A stretch of 64,000 nt of DNA from Aidingimonas halophila (GCF_900106955.1 NZ_FNNI01000007.1:186001-250000), one strand, 5' to 3'; counted from the stretch's first letter, positions 35,402 to 44,503 are shown. Notes: a model not told the origin generated them from the sequence alone. Numbers and translations are program-made.

Positions 35402-35659
35402 TACTGGCTCATTGGTTATGAAGTTCATTATTCGCTTGCATCATACGCGCAAGTCTGTGCAAACAATGTGATAAAAATGCACAGCCAAATATAGCTATTC
35501 CATGTATAGCTATTGTATAGGATTGGCGATCAATAGCGAAGGTCACCGGGTATAGCGAAAATGCGCGTTTTGTTATCATGGCCGATTCAATAACCGTTCA
35601 TATGTGGCCATCCCTTGAAACCGTATCAATATGTAGCCCTTACTCCATGTCGGTGAGCC
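35402..35659. other. Divergent promoter region between the efflux operon and the YhiN-type gene
   Basis: 258 bp with lower GC than the neighbours, holding the repeat cluster at 35491-35559 and probably both promoters. No recognisable coding frame. Confidence 0.6.
35491..35559. repeat. ATAGCTAT / ATAGCGAA repeat cluster in the divergent promoter region
   Basis: The 8-bp palindrome ATAGCTAT occurs at 35491-35498 and 35506-35513, centres 15 bp apart; related words ATAGGATT (35517), AATAGCGAA (35532-35540) and ATAGCGAA (35552-35559) follow. It lies in the 258-bp gap between the efflux operon and the flavoprotein gene. This looks like a set of operator half-sites, but there is no regulator gene beside the operon. 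Confidence 0.5.
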
Positions 35660-36841
35660 ATGACGCAACCTGACGTCGTCGTGATCGGAGCCGGTGCGGC
35701 TGGCATGATGTGTGCCCTGACCGCCGGCTATGCCGGCCGGTCCGTGCTGCTGCTCGATCATGCCAACAAACCGGGCAAGAAGATTCTGATGTCCGGCGGC
35801 GGGCGTTGCAATTTCACTCATATGGAGACATCGCCCGCCAATTTCTTCTCCTCCAATCCCCACTTCTGTATCTCGGCATTGAAACGCTATCGTCCGGAGC
35901 ACTTCGTTGAACTGGTCGAGCGGCATGGCGTCGACTATGTAGAAAAAACGCCGGGCCAGTTGTTCTGTCGCGATTCTGCCAAGCAGGTTGTCGAGATGTT
36001 GCTGACGGAGTGTGATTGGGCCGGTATCCATATCCAGCTCAAGACAACGGTGGAATCCGTCGAGCGTTTGGGTGATGGGATGGTACTGCAGACCTCGCTC
36101 GGGCGGATCGAGACAGGTGCCGTCGTGGTGGCCACCGGTGGACTATCGATTCCCACCATGGGGGCGACGGGATTTGGCTATGACATCGCCCGCCGGTTCG
36201 GGCTGTCGGTGACGGACACGACACCCGCTCTGGCCCCGTTCACACTGACCTCAGGCTGGAAAGCGCGTGCGGCGGACTTGTCGGGTGTCAGCACACCGGT
36301 GATCGTCCGTTGTCGCGATGGCAGATACCACGAGCCGATGCTGTTCACCCATCGGGGCTTGTCCGGACCCGCCATGTTGCAGATTTCCAGCTATTGGCAG
36401 TCGGGTGATGATCTCGAGATCGACTTGTTGCCGGAGAGGGATGTGGCTGATGTTCTGGCCGTGGCGCGACAGACGACCCCCAAGCGTCGCTTGACGACCT
36501 GCCTTGGTGACTATCTACCGCGGCGCCTGGCCTTGGCATTGGCTGAATGGTATGGGGGGGAGGACCCGATACTGGCCGAGCTATCCAATGCCAGGATTCA
36601 TGAGTGGCAGGGACGTCTGCAGCCGTGGCGCATCAAGCCGGCCGGTACCGAGGGTTGGCGGACGGCAGAGGTCACCATGGGGGGTGTCGAGACAGCGGCG
36701 ATTTCCTCACAGACCTTCGAGGTCAAAGGGCTGCCGCAGTTGCGCTTCATCGGTGAAGTGCTGGATGTAACAGGAGAGCTCGGAGGGTATAATTTTCAAT
36801 GGGCCTGGGCGTCAGGCGTCGCCTGTGGCCAGGCATTATAG
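35660..36841 (+). CDS. NAD(P)/FAD-dependent oxidoreductase, YhiN/HI0933 family
   Basis: A 393-residue flavoprotein of the HI0933 (YhiN, BaiN-like) group, whose cellular reaction is not settled. It has the FAD site VVIGAGAAGMMCALTAGYAG at the N-terminus, the diagnostic KPGKKILMSGGGRCNFTH, a second nucleotide motif around ATGGLSIPTMGATGFGYDIA, and the C-terminal ELGGYNFQWAWASGVACG. The start ATG 35660 follows GGTGAGCC. It is divergent from the efflux operon across the repeat-rich region. Confidence 0.94.
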   Translation: MTQPDVVVIGAGAAGMMCALTAGYAGRSVLLLDHANKPGKKILMSGGGRCNFTHMETSPANFFSSNPHFCISALKRYRPEHFVELVERHGVDYVEKTPGQLFCRDSAKQVVEMLLTECDWAGIHIQLKTTVESVERLGDGMVLQTSLGRIETGAVVVATGGLSIPTMGATGFGYDIARRFGLSVTDTTPALAPFTLTSGWKARAADLSGVSTPVIVRCRDGRYHEPMLFTHRGLSGPAMLQISSYWQSGDDLEIDLLPERDVADVLAVARQTTPKRRLTTCLGDYLPRRLALALAEWYGGEDPILAELSNARIHEWQGRLQPWRIKPAGTEGWRTAEVTMGGVETAAISSQTFEVKGLPQLRFIGEVLDVTGELGGYNFQWAWASGVACGQAL

Positions 36842-36844
36842 CAA

Positions 36845-37144
36845 TTACCCCAACAGCTTGCGCAGGCGCTTCATGAGCATCCAGACGGTAACGCCCCGTC
36901 GGCTGTAGCGTAATAACGTATTGCGGTTTTTGACACCTCGCCAGAACAGCAGGCCGCTGACTGCATAGATCGGCACCTTCCAGCGCATGGCGGTGTGCCA
37001 GGCGTCATCGATGCCGCTACTCGCTTCCCGCCAGCGATTGGCATCGACCAGCATATCGAGTCGTTGCTGCTCGATGCGCGTTTCGAGCTCTGCCTTGCGT
37101 TGGCGACGCAGTTGGCTTGGAGAGAGATTACGAGTCACGTTCAC
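36845..37144 (-). CDS. yqjK: YqjK-like small protein
   Basis: A 99-residue basic protein; the N-terminal half is a charged helix (SQLRRQRKAELETRIEQQRLDMLVDANRW) and there is one hydrophobic stretch near IYAVSGLLFW, matching the YqjK group. It overlaps the end of yqjE by 17 bp and stops 3 bp from the convergent flavoprotein stop. In enterics yqjD, yqjE and yqjK form one operon, here in the same order. Function unknown. Confidence 0.78.
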   Translation of the reverse strand: MNVTRNLSPSQLRRQRKAELETRIEQQRLDMLVDANRWREASSGIDDAWHTAMRWKVPIYAVSGLLFWRGVKNRNTLLRYSRRGVTVWMLMKRLRKLLG

Positions 37145-37520
37145 GCTCCAGTAGGTCCCGGTCAGTCGCCAGTTGCTTGAGAGTACTTTTCAGTAGCGTG
37201 CGACGCCTTGCTTGCCTACGTACCCACAGGGCCAGGCCGGTGCCGCTGAGCAGAAGCACGGCCGCGCAGCCGCCAATCGCTTCCAGACGATAACTTTCCC
37301 AGAAGATCACCACGACGAAGAGAGTCAAGACGACCAGCCCCAGCATCAGAAGTATCAGACTGATGCCGGATATGAGCAGCAGAGTGAAGAGTCTGGCCCG
37401 CTCCTCTTCGAGTTCGACGACGGCGAGGCGCAACCGCGTCTCGCCGGTACTCAACAGGCTTTGTATCAGCCGCTTGGTCGCGTCGAACAGACGTTCTGCC
37501 GGTCCTTGGCGATCTGCCAT
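37128..37520 (-). CDS. yqjE: YqjE family membrane protein (phage-holin-like superfamily)
   Basis: A 130-residue inner-membrane protein. An N-terminal amphipathic helix (GPAERLFDATKRLIQSLLSTGETRLRLAVVELEEER; E-L-E-x-E is a family mark) is followed by two hydrophobic segments (about 48-72 and 82-104) and a basic tail. ATG 37520 overlaps the yqjD stop by 1 bp (TGATG); the longer frame lies inside yqjD. Proposed in the family to sit with YqjD at the membrane. Confidence 0.85.
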   Translation of the reverse strand: MADRQGPAERLFDATKRLIQSLLSTGETRLRLAVVELEEERARLFTLLLISGISLILLMLGLVVLTLFVVVIFWESYRLEAIGGCAAVLLLSGTGLALWVRRQARRRTLLKSTLKQLATDRDLLERERDS

Positions 37521-37852
37521 CAACGACGTCCTATCAGCATGCCGATGACCACGCCGGCGATGGCGCCGATACCGACACTGGTCCAAGGGTTGTCGTGGAC
37601 GTATTTGTCACAGGCGTCGACCTGCTCACGCACGCTGTCGCGTGCTTCGCCATAAAGGTGTTCACCACGTGCTTCAAGCCGTGAACGCGTGTCTTGCAGG
37701 CGTTTCTCGGCACGTTCCCGTAACTCTTTGATGTTGTTGCGTGAATCGTCGGCTGTTGCACTCACCAATTCCTCGACGGTCTGCGTGAGATGGCGCAGAT
37801 CGGCCTTGAGTTGCTCGGTACTGGCTTCGGTATTGGGTTTACGGTTTGCCAT
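37520..37852 (-). CDS. yqjD: YqjD/ElaB-type DUF883 membrane-anchored ribosome-binding protein
   Basis: A 110-residue protein: a long coiled N-terminal part (TEQLKADLRHLTQTVEELVSA) and a C-terminal single membrane anchor VGIGAIAGVVIGMLIGRR preceded by HDNPWTS, the DUF883 signature. In E. coli YqjD anchors ribosomes to the membrane in stationary phase and is controlled by RpoS. First gene of the yqjDEK unit. Confidence 0.93.
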   Translation of the reverse strand: MANRKPNTEASTEQLKADLRHLTQTVEELVSATADDSRNNIKELRERAEKRLQDTRSRLEARGEHLYGEARDSVREQVDACDKYVHDNPWTSVGIGAIAGVVIGMLIGRR

Positions 37853-37935
37853 AGGGTCTTCCTCTGACGGTGAATGACGTTCACAGCATAGCAGCTATGT
37901 CACTGAGGTGAATGGTCGACATGTTGATCCGGAGC

Positions 37936-38853
37936 TCACCGATCGAGGCCGCTGCCACTGAACAGAGGGTTCAGGCTGAAGCCCAGGCTGAGACGATTGT
38001 TGTCATGATCGTAATCGATCAGACTTTCCCCGTAGCCGTTGTAGTACTGAATGTGGGCGCGCACGTTGCCGAAAAAGGGCCATGAATAATCCAGTTGTGC
38101 CCCCATGTGGCCGGCGCCGGGATTGCCGCGCACCATCAGGCTGGCTTCATGGTTGTCGTTGAAGCGGTGGGCGAGGGTAATGTCGCCATAGCCCATGTAC
38201 TTCTCGATATCCGGGTTGTCATCTTCGCTGCGGGATTCGGGAATGCGCCAGTGTGGCGCCACGCTGACAGCCCAGTCCCCGCGTTGAAAGACGCTGTCGA
38301 GGTACAGGCGATTCCAGCTACGTGACTCGTCACCGGACTGTCCGTTGGATTGGTGGTTGATGGCAATACGGTTCTGGGTGTTGGTCCAGCCAAGCCAATC
38401 CCAGTCATTGTCGAAACTGACGAAGAACTCCGGTTCGAAATTGGTTTCACGAAAGGGGGAGGAGTTTTCCGAGTTATATGCCTGCCACCAGCTGCGTTGG
38501 GTATAGGCAAAATAGAGGTCGCCAGTCTCACCGAACAACTCGTCGGCCAGGGAGAACTTGGCGCTGAACTGGAACATGACCTCGGCGTTATCGACATCGG
38601 CCCCATCATTGGCAGCGCGGAACTGGCTTTCGTTTGGATTGGTGTTGTAACTCCACGGCATCAGGTAATTGCGCCGGTAGGTCGTGATGGAGAACGGGTT
38701 ACGTTCCGATTGCTCTTCAAGCAACCGTCGCTGGTTTGCCTCGAGAACCGCTTCACCCACTTCTTCATCCTGCTGGGCATGGAGCATGGAAAAAGGGAGA
38801 AGCGTTACGATCACCCCCAGTGAATACATGAGTAATGGCTTGATCATGGCCAT
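37936..38853 (-). CDS. pldA: Outer-membrane phospholipase A (OMPLA)
   Basis: An outer-membrane 12-strand beta-barrel enzyme that hydrolyses phospholipids in the outer leaflet. The 305-residue protein has a signal peptide ending near SMLHA/QQDEE and the catalytic block INHQSNGQSGDESRSWNR, where His and Ser of the H-x-S motif and the Asn twelve residues on form the triad. The barrel ends in LNPLFSGSGLDR. AGGAAG lies before ATG 38853; ATG 38847 is an in-frame alternative. It stands alone between yqjD and tlyA, which both read in the same direction. Confidence 0.95.
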   Translation of the reverse strand: MAMIKPLLMYSLGVIVTLLPFSMLHAQQDEEVGEAVLEANQRRLLEEQSERNPFSITTYRRNYLMPWSYNTNPNESQFRAANDGADVDNAEVMFQFSAKFSLADELFGETGDLYFAYTQRSWWQAYNSENSSPFRETNFEPEFFVSFDNDWDWLGWTNTQNRIAINHQSNGQSGDESRSWNRLYLDSVFQRGDWAVSVAPHWRIPESRSEDDNPDIEKYMGYGDITLAHRFNDNHEASLMVRGNPGAGHMGAQLDYSWPFFGNVRAHIQYYNGYGESLIDYDHDNNRLSLGFSLNPLFSGSGLDR

Positions 38854-38924
38854 GTGAACTTCCTGTTATGTTAGGCAATGAGGTGTCGATGTGTCGTTTC
38901 TACCATGCCATCGAGTCAAGTCAA

Positions 38925-39689
38925 TCATTGCCGCCTGGCATGCAGCAAGAATTCCCGGTTACCGTCTCCACCCTGAATCGGGCTGTCGATCCAGCACAGC
39001 ACATCGAATCCGTTCTCGTGACAATAGTCCCGCAATCGCGACTCGACGGTGAGCAAAGCCGTATCGCCGGTGATGATACCACGCTCGTTGACTTGCCCCG
39101 GCCCCAGTTCGAACTGAGGCTTGACCAAGGATAGCAGTTCGCCGCCCGGAGTCAGTAGTCGGGCAAGCTCGGGTAAAATCAGCGTTTGTGAAATGAAAGA
39201 GACATCCATGACCGCCAGGTCGAGACCCGTGGAGGCATGACGAGCCAGCGCGTCCTGCAGCAATGGCGATCGAGTCATGGCCCGTGCATTGATACCTTCC
39301 AAGACGGTGATACGGTCGTCATTCGACAGTAGGGACGCGAGTTGGCCGTGGCCGACCTCGATGCCGATCACATGGGCAGCACCGTGCTGCAGCAGGCAGT
39401 CCGTGAAACCGCCGGTGGATTGGCCGACATCAAGGGCGGTTCTGCCGGTGACGGAGATGGCCGTGTGCTGGATCAGGGCATCAAGCTTGAGTCCCGCTCG
39501 TGAAATATAGCGCTCCTCCGGCGCATCGGCTACCACCAGGGGACTCCCATCGTTCAGTCGCTCACTGGGTTTGGTCAGCAGGCGTCCGGTATCGCCGAGA
39601 CTGACGAATCCCTGACGAATCAGCCGCTGGGCGCGTGATCGCGAGCGAGCCAGCCCTTGTGTGACAAGCAGTTGATCGAGTCGCTGCAT
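38925..39689 (-). CDS. tlyA: TlyA-family rRNA 2'-O-methyltransferase
   Basis: Homologue of TlyA, which methylates ribose in 16S and 23S rRNA in mycobacteria and has been called a hemolysin. The 254-residue protein has an N-terminal S4 RNA-binding domain (MQRLDQLLVTQGLARSRSRAQRLI), the SRAGLKL linker, the SAM motif DVGQSTGGFTDCLLQ, and the catalytic-site motif SLVKPQFELG. One feature differs from many: Q replaces the usual A/G in the DVGxSTGG loop. AUG is preceded by GAGAG. Confidence 0.92.
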   Translation of the reverse strand: MQRLDQLLVTQGLARSRSRAQRLIRQGFVSLGDTGRLLTKPSERLNDGSPLVVADAPEERYISRAGLKLDALIQHTAISVTGRTALDVGQSTGGFTDCLLQHGAAHVIGIEVGHGQLASLLSNDDRITVLEGINARAMTRSPLLQDALARHASTGLDLAVMDVSFISQTLILPELARLLTPGGELLSLVKPQFELGPGQVNERGIITGDTALLTVESRLRDYCHENGFDVLCWIDSPIQGGDGNREFLLHARRQ

Positions 39690-39797
39690 GCGTCTCTCAT
39701 GAGTCGGTCAAAACGACATTATACCGTTCTGCTCCCGCTTGGCAGCCATTTCATGCGATCATGAGGTCATTAGCCGGTTAATGAAGGGAGAGTGTTC

Positions 39798-40823
39798 GTG
39801 ACAAGAGCCTCGCAGGGAGCGTTGCTCAAAGCCTTGGCCGTCGGCGCCGTTGGCGGTGTGATTTTTGATCAGACGGGGTTGCCATTGGCCTGGATGCTGG
39901 GCCCTCTGGTAGCCAACCTGATCGTTTCGGCGCGAGGCGTAGATGTCCGGGTTCCCGAACCGTTACGCGAAGTCTTTCTCGGCGTGTTGGGGATGGTGCT
40001 GGGTAGTCGTGTGACTCCCCAGTTGGCTGAACGGGTACTGGACTGGCCGTTGTCAGCGGCCCTGTTGCTGGTGGGCGTCGCGGTTTCCACGGCAGCAGCG
40101 TCGGCCTGGTATCGCTATCGTGGTTTCGATGCCGTCAGTGCCTGGTTCGCCTCATCGCCTGGCGCCATGACGGCGATGATCATGATGGGTGATCGCAGTG
40201 GCGGTGATCCGCAACGAATTGCGGTCGCACAATCCCTGCGCGTGGTGTTGGTCGTGCTGATTCTACCGCCGCTGTTCTGGGCATTCGAGGGTGGCGAGGC
40301 CGCAGATAATACGGTCGCCATGGTGACCCGCGATCCCTGGTTATTGCTGGCCCTGCCGATCCTGATCCCCCTGGGGCGCAAGTTGAAAGTGCCGACGCCG
40401 GCCTTGTTGGCCCCATTGGCATTCGTGGCACTACTCAGTGGTTTCGGAGTGGCAAGTCTTCAATTACCGGACTGGGGCATGAATATGATGCTCTGGGTCC
40501 TGGGAAGTGCCATCGGATCACGGTTTCGTGGCCTTTCCGGTGCCCGTTTCGGGCGATACCTGTTCGAGGCGTTCATCGCGACACTTCTTGCCTTGGGGGT
40601 GCTGGGCATATTTGCGGAGTTGATCCATCAGAGCGTGGGTGTCCCGCGGGATGTGGCGTTGCTGGCACTGGCGCCGGGTGGGATCGGCGAAATGGCAATC
40701 CTTGCCGTGGCACTCGATCTCGACCCGGTGTTCGTGGCGTTTCACCACTTGCTCCGCATGGTCGCACTGATGATAGTGGCCCCTTTTTGGGCACGCTGGT
40801 TGCGGCACCGGTTTTCGCAGTGA
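39798..40823 (+). CDS. AbrB-family polytopic membrane protein
   Basis: A 341-residue inner-membrane protein of the AbrB (putative ammonia monooxygenase-like) transporter family, built of about ten hydrophobic segments in two related halves: AVGGVIFDQTGLPLAWMLGPL in the first half has a counterpart near the end. The motif SSPGAMTAMIMMGDRSGGD is characteristic. GTG 39798 is chosen because AAGGGAG lies 7 bp before it; GTG 39792 has no room for a site. The substrate is unknown; AbrB in E. coli is linked to regulation of other genes but the mechanism is open. Confidence 0.88.
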   Translation: MTRASQGALLKALAVGAVGGVIFDQTGLPLAWMLGPLVANLIVSARGVDVRVPEPLREVFLGVLGMVLGSRVTPQLAERVLDWPLSAALLLVGVAVSTAAASAWYRYRGFDAVSAWFASSPGAMTAMIMMGDRSGGDPQRIAVAQSLRVVLVVLILPPLFWAFEGGEAADNTVAMVTRDPWLLLALPILIPLGRKLKVPTPALLAPLAFVALLSGFGVASLQLPDWGMNMMLWVLGSAIGSRFRGLSGARFGRYLFEAFIATLLALGVLGIFAELIHQSVGVPRDVALLALAPGGIGEMAILAVALDLDPVFVAFHHLLRMVALMIVAPFWARWLRHRFSQ

Positions 40824-40849
40824 TGTCGGTCAGGGCGGCAATCTTGTGG

Positions 40850-42886
40850 TTACCTGCGATGATTGTGGGCTATCGTCTGCAGCGAATCGGCCTGTAAGCG
40901 GTCCGCGCCCCAACTGCGGTGGATATGACCGATGACCCGATCGAGCTCCTCCTGCGAGATACTCGCCAGCTCGCCGCTTTCCAGCGGGTCGTAGTGGAAG
41001 ATGTAGAGTCGCGATGCAAATTGCTCGAAAGGCAGCGAGGCCTCGCCAAAACGTTCACCGTTGCCGGCGGTACTGACCTCGACGCCATCCCCCCAATCCT
41101 GGCCGCTGTCGTTGTTGGGGTTGTAGAAATAAGCGCGCATCACATCGCCAGGGTCCAGTGCCACACGCAGCAGGCTGATGGCGTGCCAGCCGATGAAACG
41201 CGCCGAGCTGTCGGTCACGGCAATACCGGCGGGCTGGGGGTGAATCAGGGGTTGATTGCCGTTGTAGTAGGGGTGATAACTGGCATAGAAGTGGCGCAGA
41301 AAATCCTCGAGCCCCGTGATCTGACCGGTGGCCACGTCGACGTTGATGCGAAACCCGCGACCGGACCACCATCCATGGAATTCGGGATTCACCCAGCGGT
41401 GCGGATCGCCCTCGCGGCCGATACAGCGACGTCCCATCTCGGCATAGATGCGGTCGAGGTGCGGAACGACCAGCAGCGAGACCGGATCCAGGTCGATGGG
41501 CAATTCCGTGGCCACACCTGACAGACTGGCCATCGATGAAATCGGTTGCCCCTCGAAATGCATGATGATCTCATCGTCGCGGGCGGCCCAGGCCACCATC
41601 TGCAGCAGGTAATCAGGATCGTTGTAGGCCCACATCGATAGTGCGCGTGCCGACTGGCACGTCGGGTTATTGCCCTGGCCGATACCCAACGGCATACCGA
41701 GCATACACAGCACGCCTTCCAATAATCTGGCTTGGGGGGAGACGACGTCACCATAAGCGAGTGTCAGGCGTTCCTGGGACCAGGCAGACAACGGCAGGGC
41801 GACCTGGCGCCATAACGCTGGTGCCACGGGGAGTTGATAGAGAATGCCGCGTTCCAGCATCAGGGCCAGGCCATATATCCCCTGTGCCGTGGCTGGATGG
41901 ACTGACTCCTCGATAATCGCTTGGATGAGCTGTCGGTAGCACAGCAGGCAATCACGACCCGTCGACGAGAGGCCGAGAGCTTCCGACAGCAGATGATCGC
42001 CCTGGTCGAGCAGGTGCCGGAGCAGGATCGTATGGTAGGGCGATACCAGACCAGTATCGTGCATGGCGCGTGCAAAGCCCGTGGCTTCATACTGCAAGGC
42101 ACCACTGTCCATGCTGGCAAGGCGCTGTGCATAGACGTCGACGCCGGGGTCTTCACGGCAGGCTTGCGTGGCCCCGAACAGGCTGCTGATCAATCGGTCG
42201 GCACCCTGTCCGCTGGTCCCCAGATCGATATCCGGGTCGAGACGACACGCGGCGATCTGGGTGATCATGCGCTTGACCGGTTCGACCTGGATGGGGCGTT
42301 GCTGAAGGATGCGCCATATCTCATCGATCAGCTTGTCCATGACATGTTCATAGCCAATACGTTCGGCCAGATGGGCGAACAGCGATCGCGTGATCGTGGC
42401 CAGGCGGCCTTGTGTCTCGCGTTCCGCTTCACTCGGGGCGGAAAACAGCAGCTCCAGGTTGATGGCGAGTACCTGGGTCAGGTAGTGGTGTGCCTGCTCG
42501 CTGGAGACTTGAGGGTGCGCGTATTCCCCCATCGCCACCTTGAGCAGGCGTAGTTCGCTCAAGGCTTCGAGTATGACGGTATCGGTGTCGGGGCTCTTCA
42601 GGGAGAGTGTCGTCAATGAGGGAACCAATGTCTGCGGATGGCCCCAATCGGTTCCCGTGAAGAGACCGGCGTCTTCCAGAGTCTGGGCGCGTGCCTCGAG
42701 CGCCGTACACCCCCCGTCAAGCAGCATGATGCGCCGCGCGGTATCGAAAATCCGGCGTAACTTGCCGGGTTTGGCGAAGTCCGGGGCGTCCGCCAGGATG
42801 GCGATGGCGTCGTCGAGCTTGTCCAGCAATGGCTTGAGTCTGGCATCATCGCTGGATGCGTCATGGTCATGCGTCGTCACGCCCAC
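40850..42886 (-). CDS. Large protein of unknown family with a papain-like Gln/Cys/His/Asn arrangement
   Basis: I do not recognise this 678-residue protein as a named family. It has no signal peptide and no membrane segments. Residues 1-330 are mostly helical; the second part holds a set of residues spaced like a papain-fold enzyme: Q404-G-N-N-P-T-C410 (Gln six residues before Cys, as Gln19 and Cys25 in papain), then GWH568AISLLRV, then YN589PNNDSGQDWGDG, which resembles the N-S-W-G-x-x-W-G stretch after the active-site His. Cys to His is 158 residues and His to Asn 21, close to papain (134 and 16). The rest of the C-terminus is aromatic-rich. It starts 30 bp after the ATP-grasp gene on the same strand, so they share an operon. 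A peptidase, transglutaminase or amidase role is inference. Confidence 0.6.
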   Translation of the reverse strand: MGVTTHDHDASSDDARLKPLLDKLDDAIAILADAPDFAKPGKLRRIFDTARRIMLLDGGCTALEARAQTLEDAGLFTGTDWGHPQTLVPSLTTLSLKSPDTDTVILEALSELRLLKVAMGEYAHPQVSSEQAHHYLTQVLAINLELLFSAPSEAERETQGRLATITRSLFAHLAERIGYEHVMDKLIDEIWRILQQRPIQVEPVKRMITQIAACRLDPDIDLGTSGQGADRLISSLFGATQACREDPGVDVYAQRLASMDSGALQYEATGFARAMHDTGLVSPYHTILLRHLLDQGDHLLSEALGLSSTGRDCLLCYRQLIQAIIEESVHPATAQGIYGLALMLERGILYQLPVAPALWRQVALPLSAWSQERLTLAYGDVVSPQARLLEGVLCMLGMPLGIGQGNNPTCQSARALSMWAYNDPDYLLQMVAWAARDDEIIMHFEGQPISSMASLSGVATELPIDLDPVSLLVVPHLDRIYAEMGRRCIGREGDPHRWVNPEFHGWWSGRGFRINVDVATGQITGLEDFLRHFYASYHPYYNGNQPLIHPQPAGIAVTDSSARFIGWHAISLLRVALDPGDVMRAYFYNPNNDSGQDWGDGVEVSTAGNGERFGEASLPFEQFASRLYIFHYDPLESGELASISQEELDRVIGHIHRSWGADRLQADSLQTIAHNHRR

Positions 42887-42916
42887 TCCTCGTATTAACA
42901 GGCTTGTTCTCTAGGA

Positions 42917-44140
42917 TTATACATAGAAATCCAGAGACTCCTGATGTTTCAGCAGATCCCGCATCGTATGGGGGTCTTCACCGAAGAAGTAGACTAGCCC
43001 CCAGTGGGTACCGAAGGCCGTGCGTTTGGTTACGGTCTCCTCTTGCGGTGCCGTCAGCTCATGCGATTCGAAATAGGGGTGATCTTCGGTCTCTTCCGGG
43101 ATTTCCAGGCGGCTGACCACACGCCGGCGTGGGTAGACACCGAAGCAGCCGGCATGCCCCTTGGCGTCGACCACCTCGCGGGGGAAGAAGGCGGTGATCT
43201 CTTCTTCGGTCGTCTTGGGGTCGAACGTGAGGATCAAACCTTGGTAGGCATTGAAGCCGTAAGCCCGCTCCAGAAGTTCGAAGACCTTGAAGCCGGGCGG
43301 TCGATAGGCGACTTCCCCGAAGTACATTTCACCATCGCTGGTAACGAAGTACTCCGGATGAATGAAGCCGAAGTCAATGTCGAATGTCTTGATCAGCTTT
43401 TCGATCTGGGCGGTGATCTGAGGACGGTATTTCTCAAGTTCAGGAGTCGCCGGCACGAAAACCGAATACCCGAGCGTCACATACTCGGAAATGTTCAGGA
43501 AACGAATCTTGCCATCGTGGATCCATGCCTCGACCGCGAACTCCCAACCGTCGAGGTGAGATTCCATCAGTACCGGAAACTCTTCCTCGGGGATGGTATC
43601 GACTTCATCGGGCGTGCGGATGACGCGGTGCCCGAGGCAGCCGGCCTTGTCGAATGCCTTCAGATGAATGGGATCGTTGGGGTCGCCGTCGAGCTTGAGC
43701 AGCGTCTGATTGACGCGCTTGAGGAAGCGGATGACATCGTCATGGTCATGAGCTTCCTCGAAAATGCCGACACGAATACCGCCCAACTGGGCTCGGCGTT
43801 TCATCAGCGCCTTGTCACGCAGCAACAATGACTGCCCATAAAGTCTGGGATTGTCGAGCAGGACGGAATTGATGGCGCCAGCCCATTCGACGGTTTCCTC
43901 GAATAGTGGGATGGCGACGTCCACTCCCATATCCTGCAGCGTCTGGGCGATTTCCATGGAGCGATCGTTGAGTCGCTCGAAATCCCACGGAACGTAGGGA
44001 ATGTCGTGCTCCTGACAGTAGTCTTCAGCCCATGGCGGTGCAACGACGACATAGCGCCGGTCGAAATTCTCGGCGGCTTCAATGGCGTTGAGGCTCCAGC
44101 CAAGAAACGCGATATAGCCCTTGCTTGGATCCTTTTTCAT
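42917..44140 (-). CDS. ATP-grasp ligase of unknown substrate
   Basis: A 407-residue ATP-grasp protein that should join a carboxylate to an amine or similar nucleophile with ATP hydrolysis. Marks are a preATP-grasp N-terminus (IAFLGWSLNAIEAAE), the ATP-binding core around VLMESHLDGWEFAVEAWI (about 190-207), and the metal-binding end FGFIHPEYFVTSDGEMYFGEVAYRPPG (E276 and R280). It is not one of the housekeeping ligases (PurD, PurK, Ddl, GshB, CarB). ATG 44140 has GGGGAG before it; the upstream frame continues without support. It is the first gene of a two-gene unit with the 678-residue protein. Product unknown. Confidence 0.85.
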   Translation of the reverse strand: MKKDPSKGYIAFLGWSLNAIEAAENFDRRYVVVAPPWAEDYCQEHDIPYVPWDFERLNDRSMEIAQTLQDMGVDVAIPLFEETVEWAGAINSVLLDNPRLYGQSLLLRDKALMKRRAQLGGIRVGIFEEAHDHDDVIRFLKRVNQTLLKLDGDPNDPIHLKAFDKAGCLGHRVIRTPDEVDTIPEEEFPVLMESHLDGWEFAVEAWIHDGKIRFLNISEYVTLGYSVFVPATPELEKYRPQITAQIEKLIKTFDIDFGFIHPEYFVTSDGEMYFGEVAYRPPGFKVFELLERAYGFNAYQGLILTFDPKTTEEEITAFFPREVVDAKGHAGCFGVYPRRRVVSRLEIPEETEDHPYFESHELTAPQEETVTKRTAFGTHWGLVYFFGEDPHTMRDLLKHQESLDFYV

Positions 44141-44378
44141 GTCGCACTCCCCGAATGGATGGTCTATACCACCCAAGCTACACCTGTTGAGGAGGTGCTG
44201 CCATGGCAATGTCTTCTCGATCCGTGACAGTAACGTCGCGAGCAGTGGATTGGCACGTGGCGAGGCATGAGCTATTGCCCGTGTCGAGGGTGGCTGTTAT
44301 AGTGCGCTCCGCTCGGATACGCCGTTGACGTCGTAGTTCTGTTGACTGCAAGACGCTGGTGATCATCCGTATCGTTAT

Positions 44379-44490
44379 GGTGACCCCCGTCGGTCCTCCC
44401 GCAACGCTAAACCGCGAACCCCGCCAGGCCCGGAAGGGAGCAACGGTAGTGGTGGATGCGTGTGCCGGGATGTGGCTGTCGGGGGTTGCC
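44379..44490 (+). ncRNA. ffs: 4.5S RNA of the signal recognition particle
   Basis: A 112-base RNA closed by an 11-bp stem (GGTGACCCCCG with CGGGGGTTGCC). The universally conserved apical region is clear: GTCCTCCCGCAACGC, CCAGGCCCGGAAGGGAGCA (tetraloop GGAA), and GCGTGTGCCGGGATGTGGCTG. It folds into the single hairpin that binds Ffh. It lies between the ATP-grasp gene and a convergent gene at 44504; no clear sigma-70 pair was found upstream, although TTGACT at 44342 may be its -35. Confidence 0.94.
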
Positions 44491-44503
44491 TCCTTCCAGA
44501 GAG

